Source of the DNA: CAZSNT01 sp964607765
Lineage (GTDB): Bacteria; Verrucomicrobiota; Lentisphaeria; Oligosphaerales; JABHEG01
Length of the DNA stretch: 33,734 nt
Direction: 5' to 3'
Assembly: GCA_964607765.1 (NCBI GenBank)
Contig: CAZSNT010000117.1
Location: forward strand, 1-33,734
The notes below the pieces were generated by a model that saw only the letters and a list, made by a program, of their open reading frames with translations, had not been told where the DNA came from and ran no database searches. Made by a program: the position numbers and the translations under genes. This document shows, one piece after another, positions 23,175 through 31,016 of this stretch; position 1 is the first letter of the stretch; every line of letters begins with the position of its first letter.

Positions 23175-25223
23175 ATGAGCTTGCGAGCCATCATTCTCGC
23201 CCTGATCGGGGCTGTGTTCGTAACCACGGTCGGGTACTACACCGACCATGTGGCGGGGCTGAACCGATTCGTCGCGGGTCAGCTTCCTATCATGACCTAC
23301 GGCCCGCTCGTGCTGGTGGTCCTCTTCCTGAACCCGCTCATCCGTCGTTTCGGCGGGAATTGGCAGCTGCGCCGCCGTGAGCTGGCAGTCATTATCGTGG
23401 CGACTCTGGCGGCCGCATCGATCACGAACAACGGGCTTCTTCGCTATTTCCCCCGCTGCCTGGTGATGCCGATTCAGATGAGCCGAACGGAAGCCGGTTG
23501 GGCCGAGCAGGAGGTGCTCGAGGAGGCGCCGCCGATACTGCTGGCCAACGACGGGCAGTATGACGAGGACCTCGTGCTGGGCTACATCAGCGGCCTGAGT
23601 GAGGGCGACGAGCTCGTGCCGGTGTCGCGCGTGCCGTGGCGACTGTGGTGGCGGACGCTGGTGTTCTGGGGCAGCCTGATCCTGCTGTTCAGCGTGGCCT
23701 CCGTCTGCCTGGCGCTGATCGTGCACCCGCAGTGGTCGAAGCGGGAGCTGCTGCGTTACCCGATCGCTGAGTTCGCCGCGGCCGTGCTCGGTTCGGCGGA
23801 AGGCGCAGGCAAGGAGCAGCCAATCTACCGCCGTCGCTGGTTCCTCGTCGGGGCGTGCGCGCTGTTCGTCTACCACGTCAACAACGGGCTTTGCGCCTGG
23901 TTCCCCGATGTGCTGATCCGAATCAGTCTGCGCTTCGACTTCACTGCGTTCCGCGTTCTTGCGCCGTGGATGGAGTTCAGCTGGTCGCACGGGCTCTGGC
24001 GCCCCGCCATCTGGCCCATTGCCGTGGCGTTGGCGTTCTACCTGAACAAGGATGCAGCCTTCTCAGTGGGGATTTCGCACATTCTGTCGGTGGCCCTGGG
24101 CGGGGCCCTGATTGCCCACGGCGTGGTGCACTCGGGCGGCACGTTCATCACGGGCACGCCGTTCCACTACCAACGGGCGGGAAGCTGCCTGGCGCTGGCC
24201 GTCATGCTGCTCTACCTGGGGCGTCACTACTACGCCCGCGTCGCGCTCGCCGCCACAGGCAGACGCCCGATGGGGACAGGAATGGAGCGCGTGGCCACCG
24301 TGTCCTGCCGCGTCCTCGTAGTCTGTCTGGTCGCGCTCGTGGTGATCCTCACGTTCTGGGCGCGGCTTCCCTGGCCCTTCGCCGTTGCGTTTGTCGGCAT
24401 GGTCATGCTCGCGTACCTGAGCGTGGCGCGCATCACCGCGGAGATCGGCGTGTTCTACGTGCAGATCATCTGGTTCCCGTGCGCCGTGCTGTTCGCCATG
24501 TGCGGCGTCAACTCCTTGGGCACGACTGCCTTTGTCACCCTGGGCGTGCTCAGCACCATTTTCGTTGCCCAGCCGGAGGAGTGCCTGATGCCGTTCGTCG
24601 TCCAGGGGCTGCGGATCGGCGATGTGCAGGGCGCGCCGGTGGGGCGTTTGGGAAGCGTGGCGGCCGTTGCGTTCGGGTTGGCTTTGCTCGTGGCAGTGCC
24701 CAGTGCGATCTGGATCGACTACAGCTACGGCGGCGCGGCGCGGTGGTGGGACTCGTACGGTCAGCCGCGACTGCCGTTCACCGAGGTGCAGAAAGCCAAA
24801 GCGCAGCTGGAAGCCAGAGGCCAGCTTGAGTCGAGTCGATCGGCAGCGACCGTGGAGCGTCTCGCTGCTGTGCGCCCGACACGGGAGTTCCTGTGGGCCA
24901 CCGGGCTGGGCTTCGCGTTGGTGATACTGACCAGTATGGCGCGGCTGCGCTGGACCTGGTGGCCGATTCACCCGGTGCTGTTCCTCATCTGGGACACCTG
25001 GGCTTCGATGACTTTCTTCTTCTCCTTCCTCGTGGCGTGGGCGATCAAAGCCGCCCTCGACTACACCGGGGCCAGGGCGCACGTGCACCAGCAGGCCAAG
25101 GATCTGATGGTGGGCGTAGTTGCCGGCGAACTGCTGGGCGGGTTGCTGTGGATGGTGGTCGGCTGGATCGCCTATGCTGCTACCGGGAAGACGCCGCCCT
25201 ACTACAACATCTTCCCTTACTAG
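23175..25223 (+). CDS. DUF6785/DUF6784 polytopic membrane protein
   Basis: The protein has 682 residues; I chose the ATG at 23175 because it directly begins the first membrane segment (MSLRAIILALIGAVFV), though no ribosome site is clear. An in-frame ATG at 23106 adds 23 unlikely residues. About 12-14 membrane segments are visible, with a soluble loop after the third that holds EEAPPILLANDGQYDED. The N-terminal two thirds match DUF6785 and the last 150 residues DUF6784 (RLRWTWWPIHPVLFLIW, VAGELLGGLLWMVVGW). Known: this pair is widespread in Planctomycetota and Lentisphaerota, with an oligopeptide-transporter-like layout but no proven substrate. Inferred: an uptake permease for the neighbouring catabolic genes. 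It overlaps the convergent DUF3472 gene by four bases. Confidence 0.88.
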   Translation: MSLRAIILALIGAVFVTTVGYYTDHVAGLNRFVAGQLPIMTYGPLVLVVLFLNPLIRRFGGNWQLRRRELAVIIVATLAAASITNNGLLRYFPRCLVMPIQMSRTEAGWAEQEVLEEAPPILLANDGQYDEDLVLGYISGLSEGDELVPVSRVPWRLWWRTLVFWGSLILLFSVASVCLALIVHPQWSKRELLRYPIAEFAAAVLGSAEGAGKEQPIYRRRWFLVGACALFVYHVNNGLCAWFPDVLIRISLRFDFTAFRVLAPWMEFSWSHGLWRPAIWPIAVALAFYLNKDAAFSVGISHILSVALGGALIAHGVVHSGGTFITGTPFHYQRAGSCLALAVMLLYLGRHYYARVALAATGRRPMGTGMERVATVSCRVLVVCLVALVVILTFWARLPWPFAVAFVGMVMLAYLSVARITAEIGVFYVQIIWFPCAVLFAMCGVNSLGTTAFVTLGVLSTIFVAQPEECLMPFVVQGLRIGDVQGAPVGRLGSVAAVAFGLALLVAVPSAIWIDYSYGGAARWWDSYGQPRLPFTEVQKAKAQLEARGQLESSRSAATVERLAAVRPTREFLWATGLGFALVILTSMARLRWTWWPIHPVLFLIWDTWASMTFFFSFLVAWAIKAALDYTGARAHVHQQAKDLMVGVVAGELLGGLLWMVVGWIAYAATGKTPPYYNIFPY

Positions 25224-26998
25224 TCGAGCGTTTGGAAACGCCGGGTTTCGAACGTCCAGAGCTTGCCCGCGTCGTTTGTGACCAGGACGCGGTAGTAGTA
25301 GGTGGCTCCGGGCTCGAGACCGTCGAGAGTCACCCGGTTGCTCCCGTTCTTGAGTGTGGCGACCACCTTCCTGGCCGTCCACGAGCGGGCGTCGTCCTGT
25401 GTCGACCGACTGACGGCCGAGCCGCGCTCCGTGCCGTGCAGCCTGCGTTTGGCGAAGGTCAGACAGTCGGTCCTGCCGTAGTGGACTTCGGCGCGGGCAT
25501 TCGGCCCGGTCCTCCGCATGGTGATGTCCAACTCCACGTCGGTCTTCGTGATTCTGGTCGGCTTGATCTCGCCGAACTCCGCGGGCAGCCGGTGAAGCTG
25601 CTTCGTCGCTTCCGGGCTCAGGTACTCCGGCAGCGGGCCGGCCGCCGTCGACGGCGACGGCTTGGTGAACGCGTAGTAGCGCATGCCGCCCGTGCCCATG
25701 GCGAACTCGCCGTCGTCGCTGATGGACCAGAACTTGTTGGCGGTCCCCGAACCACGGCATGCGAACGTATCCATGGCCCGCCACTGGCCGGCGTCGCCCA
25801 GGAACCAGCCGCGCCGTCGCACCTCGCGCACCTGGTCGCCGGTGCGCTGCACGTGCGGGGGCCCGGGGATTTCGCAGAACGAGCCGGGCCGCAGATGTTT
25901 CATCGGCTTGCCGCCACTCCACTTGCGGCCAACGGCATACAGCCTCCATCGCTTCGTGGGATGGTCCCAGAAATAGCCGTAATAGGTGTGGTAACTGCCG
26001 TCGTTCTCGACGCGCAGCGCCTGCACGCAGACTGCCGGCCTGTCCGGCATCGGTGTCCAACCACGGATCTTCACGCCCGAGCCCTCGTGGCCGAACCCAC
26101 TGAACTCCGCCTCCGGCGAACCGGCAGCCAACAGGTGCGGCATCCGCTCCAGGGGCGGGACCTCGCCGCGCCTGCCCGCAGCCCACATGGAGAAGTTGAA
26201 CCCGCCCGTCGATCGGCGATCCGCCCCGAACGACGTCCCGTAGTAGCCGAACGGCGTTGTGATCGGCGAGTAGCTGCTGAAATCGCACAAGCTGCGCGTG
26301 GCCATCACCCACATCCGACTCGATTCGAGCCCGGAGCAGGCGTAGCCGCCGTGCACGGCGGCCGGGCGCCAGCGCGCACGCAGCATCTGAGCCCCCTCGA
26401 CGGCGGGGCCGAACACGTCCACCGTGTGCAATTCGCCCACACCCGTTTTGGTGTTCGTGACCGCCGTTGCCGAGATGGCGAACCTGTGTTCCCCCGCTTC
26501 GGTCACGTCGAAGACCAGTTCCCAGGGCTGGGCCGTGCCGGGCTCCGCCGCAACCGTCGTGACGCTGCGGGACGCGCCCGCGAATGAAACCTGCAGCGCC
26601 GAACCAGCCGTCTCGGGCCCCACCCGCATGTTGACGTGGAACCGCACCGCGCCGGGCCTTGCCAGCCAAACATGCCAGCGAACAGAACCACCCGTCCTCT
26701 GCCAGCCGTGCAGGCAGGCGAAGTTGGGCCCGATCAGCGTGTCGCCGACCTTGGGCAGTGAGGACTCGCCGCCCGCCCGACACACACCGGGATCGAAGAA
26801 GCCGTTGCTCGCCGTGAAGATCAGCTTGCCGTTCTGCGCCGGCTGGCCATTCAGAAAGAACTCGCGCCCTTCCCTGTCCACGCCGCCCCTGAACAGAGCC
26901 GGCGGCGTCTCGAGCTGTCCAAAGCCCTCGGGCGCTGCGGCAGATGTACAGAAGGGCAGAGAGCAGGCTGTCAGCAACGCAAGACTCCTGGTGTTCAT
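25220..26998 (-). CDS. Secreted DUF3472 protein with C-terminal fibronectin-like domain
   Basis: The protein has 592 residues from the ATG at 26998, with a signal peptide at 1-20 (LTACSLPFCTSAAA). Residues about 85-195 look like the DUF5077-type carbohydrate-binding beta-sandwich (VRFHVNMRVGPETAGS, WELVFDVTEAGEHRFAI). Residues about 210-430 match DUF3472, with SYHTYYGYFWD and WRLYAVGRK. The last 130 residues look like an Fn3 fold (LDGLEPGATYYYRVLVTND). Known: DUF3472 proteins are exported and associated with glycan loci in Bacteroidota and PVC bacteria. It lies 30 bp after the FAD oxidoreductase gene, so the two form an operon. Confidence 0.82.
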   Translation of the reverse strand: MNTRSLALLTACSLPFCTSAAAPEGFGQLETPPALFRGGVDREGREFFLNGQPAQNGKLIFTASNGFFDPGVCRAGGESSLPKVGDTLIGPNFACLHGWQRTGGSVRWHVWLARPGAVRFHVNMRVGPETAGSALQVSFAGASRSVTTVAAEPGTAQPWELVFDVTEAGEHRFAISATAVTNTKTGVGELHTVDVFGPAVEGAQMLRARWRPAAVHGGYACSGLESSRMWVMATRSLCDFSSYSPITTPFGYYGTSFGADRRSTGGFNFSMWAAGRRGEVPPLERMPHLLAAGSPEAEFSGFGHEGSGVKIRGWTPMPDRPAVCVQALRVENDGSYHTYYGYFWDHPTKRWRLYAVGRKWSGGKPMKHLRPGSFCEIPGPPHVQRTGDQVREVRRRGWFLGDAGQWRAMDTFACRGSGTANKFWSISDDGEFAMGTGGMRYYAFTKPSPSTAAGPLPEYLSPEATKQLHRLPAEFGEIKPTRITKTDVELDITMRRTGPNARAEVHYGRTDCLTFAKRRLHGTERGSAVSRSTQDDARSWTARKVVATLKNGSNRVTLDGLEPGATYYYRVLVTNDAGKLWTFETRRFQTLD

Positions 26999-27028
26999 GG
27001 TGTGGTCACTCCCATCGCTTCCAGCCCC

Positions 27029-28372
27029 TCAGATCACGATCGCACCGAGGTCGGAGAGACTACTTCGCACGGCGCCCGCATCGATCTGTGGAACGGGCTT
27101 TGCCTGGGACACCGCGAGAGCGGCGGCGACGCCGGCAGCTTCCCCCGTCTGATTCAGGTTGACCATGACCCGGATCGCGCCGAACGCGTCGCGGTCCGTT
27201 GAGATCATGCGGCCGGCGAGCACGATGTTGGGCGCCTTGTCAGTTACCATCGTTGAGAAGGGGATCTGGTAGAAGTTGCCTTTGGGTCTGGCGAACTTGA
27301 ACCTGCCCGTCTTCGGGTCGTGCACGTCGATGGGGTAGGTGCCGTTGGCAATGGCGTCCGGGAAGCGCTTACAGCTCAACAGATCCTCTTTGGTCAATCT
27401 GTAATTGGCTCCGAACGAGCGTGTTTCACGAATGCCGATGTAGGACGGCAGCGCGAGCAGGCAGGGCTTGTTCTTGCTGCCGCCGTACGTGCGTGCGATG
27501 TCCATGTAGGCACGGATCTGGCGGCGCCCTTCGATTTCGGCAGCCGTCAGCTGCGTCGCATCCGAGGCGACTGTGTTGAACACGTGGGTGTAGGCACACA
27601 TTCGGGCGTCTTTCATCCCCGGGACGTTGGCTTCCCAGCCGTGGTCCGGCGCCAGGCCGAACTCTTCGCGGTGCTTGCTGATCAGTTGGAGCATTTCTTT
27701 CGGCAGCCCGGATATCTTCGCGCAGGCTGTCGGGGGCTGGAGTCCGTCGCGGATCTCGAAGGGGAGGCCCATGTCTTTGGCCAAGTCCCCATCGCCGGTG
27801 GCGTCAACAAAGACCTTTGCACGTATGGCCTGGCGCCCGTCCTTGTTCTCGATGAAGACAGCCGTCACCCGACCGTTCTCCAGCTGCGGCGCCGCATAGA
27901 GTGTGTGGAGGTACGGCGTGATGTCGTGTGCGAGGACAAGCCGGTCCAACTCGATCTTGAGTTCCTCGGTGTTAAGGCGCGTGCCCGCGGCGGCACCGAT
28001 CCTGCCGAGGCTCTGCACGACCTGCTGGGTCAGCCCGCCGATGATCCGGGTCTTCCTGTCCTTGGCGTACAACGTGTGCCAGATGTTCACGAGCCCCGAC
28101 GTCGCCACGCCGCCAAACGCGTTCTGCTTCTCGACGAGCGCCACCTTGGCGCCCATCTGCGCCGCTCGGACGGCCGCGAAGACGCCCGTGGCGCTGCCGC
28201 CCAGAACACACACGTCACACTCCTGCACGACGGGAATGCTGCGGGGGCTCTCGGTGATGGCGCCGGGGCCCGGCCCGGCCGGCGCTTCCTGTGCACTGCC
28301 GTTCTGGGCCGCCATCATAGTGCCTCCGGTTGTCAAGGCTGCAGAACAGCCAAGGAATGCTCGTCGGTCCAT
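27029..28372 (-). CDS. Tat-exported FAD-dependent oxidoreductase
   Basis: The protein has 447 residues from the ATG at 28372, with AGGAG ten bases upstream; an in-frame start at 28390 adds six residues. A twin-arginine signal (MDRRAFLGCSAALTTGG) comes first. The FAD-binding Rossmann motif follows (CDVCVLGGSATGVFAAVRAA, then VALVEK), then FGGVATSGLVNIWHTL, and a mid-protein VFVDATGDGDLAKDMG that is typical of the FAD_oxidored (PF12831-type) family. The C-terminus has the usual FAD contact, VLAGRMISTDRDAFGAIRV. Known: Planctomycetota and Verrucomicrobiota have many such exported enzymes near sugar-degradation genes, with unknown substrates. Inferred: oxidation of a sugar or related compound, with the DUF3472 protein as partner. 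Confidence 0.9.
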   Translation of the reverse strand: MDRRAFLGCSAALTTGGTMMAAQNGSAQEAPAGPGPGAITESPRSIPVVQECDVCVLGGSATGVFAAVRAAQMGAKVALVEKQNAFGGVATSGLVNIWHTLYAKDRKTRIIGGLTQQVVQSLGRIGAAAGTRLNTEELKIELDRLVLAHDITPYLHTLYAAPQLENGRVTAVFIENKDGRQAIRAKVFVDATGDGDLAKDMGLPFEIRDGLQPPTACAKISGLPKEMLQLISKHREEFGLAPDHGWEANVPGMKDARMCAYTHVFNTVASDATQLTAAEIEGRRQIRAYMDIARTYGGSKNKPCLLALPSYIGIRETRSFGANYRLTKEDLLSCKRFPDAIANGTYPIDVHDPKTGRFKFARPKGNFYQIPFSTMVTDKAPNIVLAGRMISTDRDAFGAIRVMVNLNQTGEAAGVAAALAVSQAKPVPQIDAGAVRSSLSDLGAIVI

Positions 28373-28583
28373 TGTTCGCTCGCTCCTCACTCAATGACAA
28401 TCTGGTCAAAATGCCAGCCTGTGTTCAGGTTGCGGACTTCGCGTGCCATAGTTGCTCCGGGAAGATCGGTCGCTGCCGCCATCTCGCGCGCGCTCACCAA
28501 TCTCGGTCGTCTTCCCGACAATGCGAGCCGCACGGCGTCGCTGGCCGGGAATGGTGCTGTCTGGGATAGGCCGGAAAACGACC

Positions 28584-28604
28584 CCCACGGCCTCGTGCCG
28601 TGGG
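28584..28604. other. Perfect 8-bp stem-loop in divergent intergenic region
   Basis: CCCACGGC (28584-28591) pairs with GCCGTGGG (28597-28604) across a 5-nt loop. No T-run follows on either strand. It lies in the 594-bp gap between the FAD oxidoreductase gene and the HEAT-repeat gene, close to the large inverted repeat. It may be an operator or a small dispersed palindrome. Confidence 0.55.
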
Positions 28605-28618
28605 TGAGAGAGATTGGT

Positions 28619-28831
28619 CCCGCGCGAGTAACCGTTACGCTGGACTGTTGGCTCCCGTATCCTGGCTGGCCGGACGTAGCGCCGCTGTCTGGGCGGCGGC
28701 TTCTCCGGGCGTGGCCGCACTCTGCGCGGCGGCCTCCTGTCGTCGCGCTACGGAGGGGAAGCCGCCGCTCAGAGTGCGGCGCTACGCCCGGAGAAGCCTT
28801 CCGGCACCAAGCTTAACGGTTACCCGCGCGG
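28619..28831. repeat. 213-bp nested inverted repeat (MITE/BIME-like)
   Basis: The outer arms, about 22 bp (28619-28641 and 28810-28831), are inverted copies reading roughly CCCGCGCGAGTAACCGTTA. The inner arms (28698-28733 and 28761-28798, about 36 bp) pair well again and contain the GCCGCCGCTC-GAGTGCGGCG unit seen in the tandem at 1-90. The element has no reading frame of its own. It occupies the divergent region between 28372 and 28967. The rest of that gap holds only the hairpin at 28584-28604. Confidence 0.8.
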
Positions 28832-28966
28832 ACGGGCGCCCACACCCCCGGCAGACCCGACCGAGAGCCCGGTCAACGGCCCGGCGCGCCAGGACGACGC
28901 CCGAAGGGCGTGCTAATGTGTTGGTACCCACGACAACGACATGCCGCCCCAGAAGGAGAAGAACCC

Positions 28967-29782
28967 GTGCGATCGGCTGGGCACAGAGCAAGGCTGCTCG
29001 CCTGGATGATGGTCGTGGTCGCGATCATCACATTGGGACGATTGGCTCGCGCGCCGGAGTGGACAGTGCTCACAGGCGGGACGCAGGCCAGAGTGCGGGT
29101 CTGCCGAACGGTCTACCGCAAGGCCGGCTTCCGGGCGGCATGGTGTCTGGAGCGCCTTCTGCAGGACCGCTCTTACCGGGTCGTCGCCGCTGCAATCGAG
29201 GCCCTCAGCCGCCGCCCCGATCTGCACGAACGTCTCGCTGACAGCGTGGCCCGACACGTGGATTCACCGGTCCGGGAGCTTCGGGTCCGCGCGTTCGAGT
29301 TCCTGATCCAGAACGCAACCAAGTATCGCAGTGAACTGATCGGCAGAGCGCGCCGGGAACTCTCGAGTATCGCGGCCTGCGAGGAACACAGCGCGCTCAT
29401 GTCGGCATGCCTGCGTGCCATGGCCGAGTCGAACGACGCCGACACCGTGCCGTGGCTGTTGGGGATGCTCGACGACGCTCCTGACTCGGTCCTGCGCAAC
29501 GCCTATGTCGTCGCGGACTACCCCGACGTGCTGCGCCCGCACCGCAACAGCATCGTCTCGCGCCTGGACGCTACGGAGGAACGTCAGCGTCTGTTGCTTG
29601 TGCACTGGCTCACTGCCGTGGATGGCGTGATGCGAGGATACTGGGCCGTGGACTGGGAAGGGGGCGGCGGACGCACGCCGGGACCGGCCGTTCAGTTGCC
29701 GGCCTTGGACAGCTTCACGTTCGAGGCCGAGTGGGCCTCGAATATCGCGCCCCAATTACCAGATCGGAGAGAAGGCGGGTGA
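28967..29782 (+). CDS. Membrane-anchored HEAT-repeat protein, 5' part of a frameshifted gene
   Basis: I chose the GTG at 28967, with AAGGAG eight bases upstream; an in-frame GTG at 28910 has no ribosome site. Residues 10-24 (LLAWMMVVVAIITLG) anchor it in the membrane. Helical pairs typical of HEAT/armadillo repeats follow: CLERLLQDRSYRVVAAAIEA, SPVRELRVRAFEFLI and DTVPWLLGMLDDAPDSVLRN. The frame ends with SFTFEAEWASNIAP, the opening of a carbohydrate-binding sandwich, and then meaningless residues to the stop at 29782. The continuation is in the +1 frame. The run of four Cs at 29750-29753 with one C removed joins them into one protein of about 682 residues. Confidence 0.75.
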   Translation: MRSAGHRARLLAWMMVVVAIITLGRLARAPEWTVLTGGTQARVRVCRTVYRKAGFRAAWCLERLLQDRSYRVVAAAIEALSRRPDLHERLADSVARHVDSPVRELRVRAFEFLIQNATKYRSELIGRARRELSSIAACEEHSALMSACLRAMAESNDADTVPWLLGMLDDAPDSVLRNAYVVADYPDVLRPHRNSIVSRLDATEERQRLLLVHWLTAVDGVMRGYWAVDWEGGGGRTPGPAVQLPALDSFTFEAEWASNIAPQLPDRREGG

Positions 29783-29819
29783 GCGCTGCCTGTTCCTGGG
29801 TGAGGGTGCGGGAGGCTAC

Positions 29820-31016
29820 ATGAGTTGGCTGCAGCGCGAGCACTCCACCGTGGACATCGGTACGGCGACGTTTTCGTTCGCGGTCAGCCGGGACGGTCCC
29901 TACCAGATCTGGCTGCGCTGTTGGCTTGCCGACAAGTGCGGCAATTCGGCCGGCATGCGCATCGACGGATCGGAGCTGGGGTACTTCAGCGACAAAACGG
30001 ACGTCTTCAAGGTCTGGCACTGGCGCCCCGTGGCAGAACACCAGTGGCTGCGACGCGGACGACACCGCCTCGATATCACTGCCCTCGAGGACGCCGTGTT
30101 CCTGGACAAGTTCGCGCTCGCTCCGACCAGCGTGCGGTTCAACGGCGACAAGCCGCCCGCCGCCAACCCGCTCTACGGGCTCTGGGCGCCGTGCAGCCTC
30201 AGTTTCACGACCGAATGGCAATCCCAGCCTCGAGACACGGTGCAGACTGTGACCGTGTGGGTGCGGCGGAACAGCCCCGAGATCGAGCGCGGAAACGTGC
30301 GTTTGGAGATCCCCGCCCCGTTCGAAATCGTGGGCGAAAAAACCGCGCCGGTCGTGTTCGAGCCGGATTCACCGATCGCGCCCGCGCACTTCCGGGTGGC
30401 TGTGCCCGCGCTGGCCGTCGGTGGCGAGGTGATGGCGGAAGCGTGGTTCGAGACCGACCGCAGGCCGAAAGGCAAAGCGATCATGGCGCTCGGCGTGACC
30501 CACGACTGGTACACGACCGGTCCGCTCGATCCGCACGGGCAACGAGCCCGGGAGCTGATGCGCGCCCACGCCCTCACCGCCCAGGACCGCCGCGGCTGGA
30601 CCCCGTACCCACGGCAAGGCTACGATCGCTACCGCCGATTCGCGTTCGAGCAAGCGTACGGGCAGACCGAGGACAAAGTGATCTTCCTCGTCACCGAGAT
30701 CGAGATCGGGGAAGGCGGGGAGTACGTGTCGCTGCTGACCCTGGACGACTACGGCTGCGTGTACATCGGCGGCCGGCGCGTGGCGGGACGCCCACCAAGC
30801 CGGTGTGTGGGCGAGGGACGCCTGATGATGGATACGTGCAGGCTCGAGCCCGGCAGGCACCAGGTCTTCCTCTGGGTCTGCCAGGCTGCGTTCAGCGACC
30901 CAGTCGGGCACGACGCGGACCGACACTCGTACAACAACTGGGTCTGCAAGTGGCTCCTTCGGCGCGGACGCCACCGCATCGCCCCCGACGTGCGCGGCGT
31001 CCCGGTCCGCCCCTAA
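29820..31016 (+). CDS. Carbohydrate-binding-like beta-sandwich protein, 3' part of the frameshifted gene
   Basis: The first ATG in this frame is 29820, preceded by GGGAGG, but the open frame and plausible sequence extend back to about 29750 (NYQIGEKAGERCLFLGEGAG). That is why I read it as the tail of the HEAT gene. Residues 1-100 look like a CBM/malectin-type domain: DGPYQIWLRCWLADKCGNSA, GRHRLDITALEDAVFLDKFA. A second sandwich follows near 125-215 (VWVRRNSPEIERGNVRLEIP), then a third near 290-390 (EGGEYVSLLTLDDYGCVYIG, LEPGRHQVFLWVCQ). There is no catalytic motif. It overlaps the convergent Asp-box gene by four bases (CTAA). Without repair, this half has no export signal. Confidence 0.72.
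   Translation: MSWLQREHSTVDIGTATFSFAVSRDGPYQIWLRCWLADKCGNSAGMRIDGSELGYFSDKTDVFKVWHWRPVAEHQWLRRGRHRLDITALEDAVFLDKFALAPTSVRFNGDKPPAANPLYGLWAPCSLSFTTEWQSQPRDTVQTVTVWVRRNSPEIERGNVRLEIPAPFEIVGEKTAPVVFEPDSPIAPAHFRVAVPALAVGGEVMAEAWFETDRRPKGKAIMALGVTHDWYTTGPLDPHGQRARELMRAHALTAQDRRGWTPYPRQGYDRYRRFAFEQAYGQTEDKVIFLVTEIEIGEGGEYVSLLTLDDYGCVYIGGRRVAGRPPSRCVGEGRLMMDTCRLEPGRHQVFLWVCQAAFSDPVGHDADRHSYNNWVCKWLLRRGRHRIAPDVRGVPVRP

Noticed and set aside
24063..26783. 906-residue open frame on the minus strand
   Set aside because: It spans the opposite strand of the DUF6785 gene and an alternate frame of the DUF3472 gene, both well supported by signal, membrane segments and motifs. The product is low-complexity Arg/Gly/Ala.
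28584..28604. Intrinsic terminator
   Set aside because: The stem is strong but no T-run follows on either strand, and it lies between divergent gene starts where no terminator is expected.
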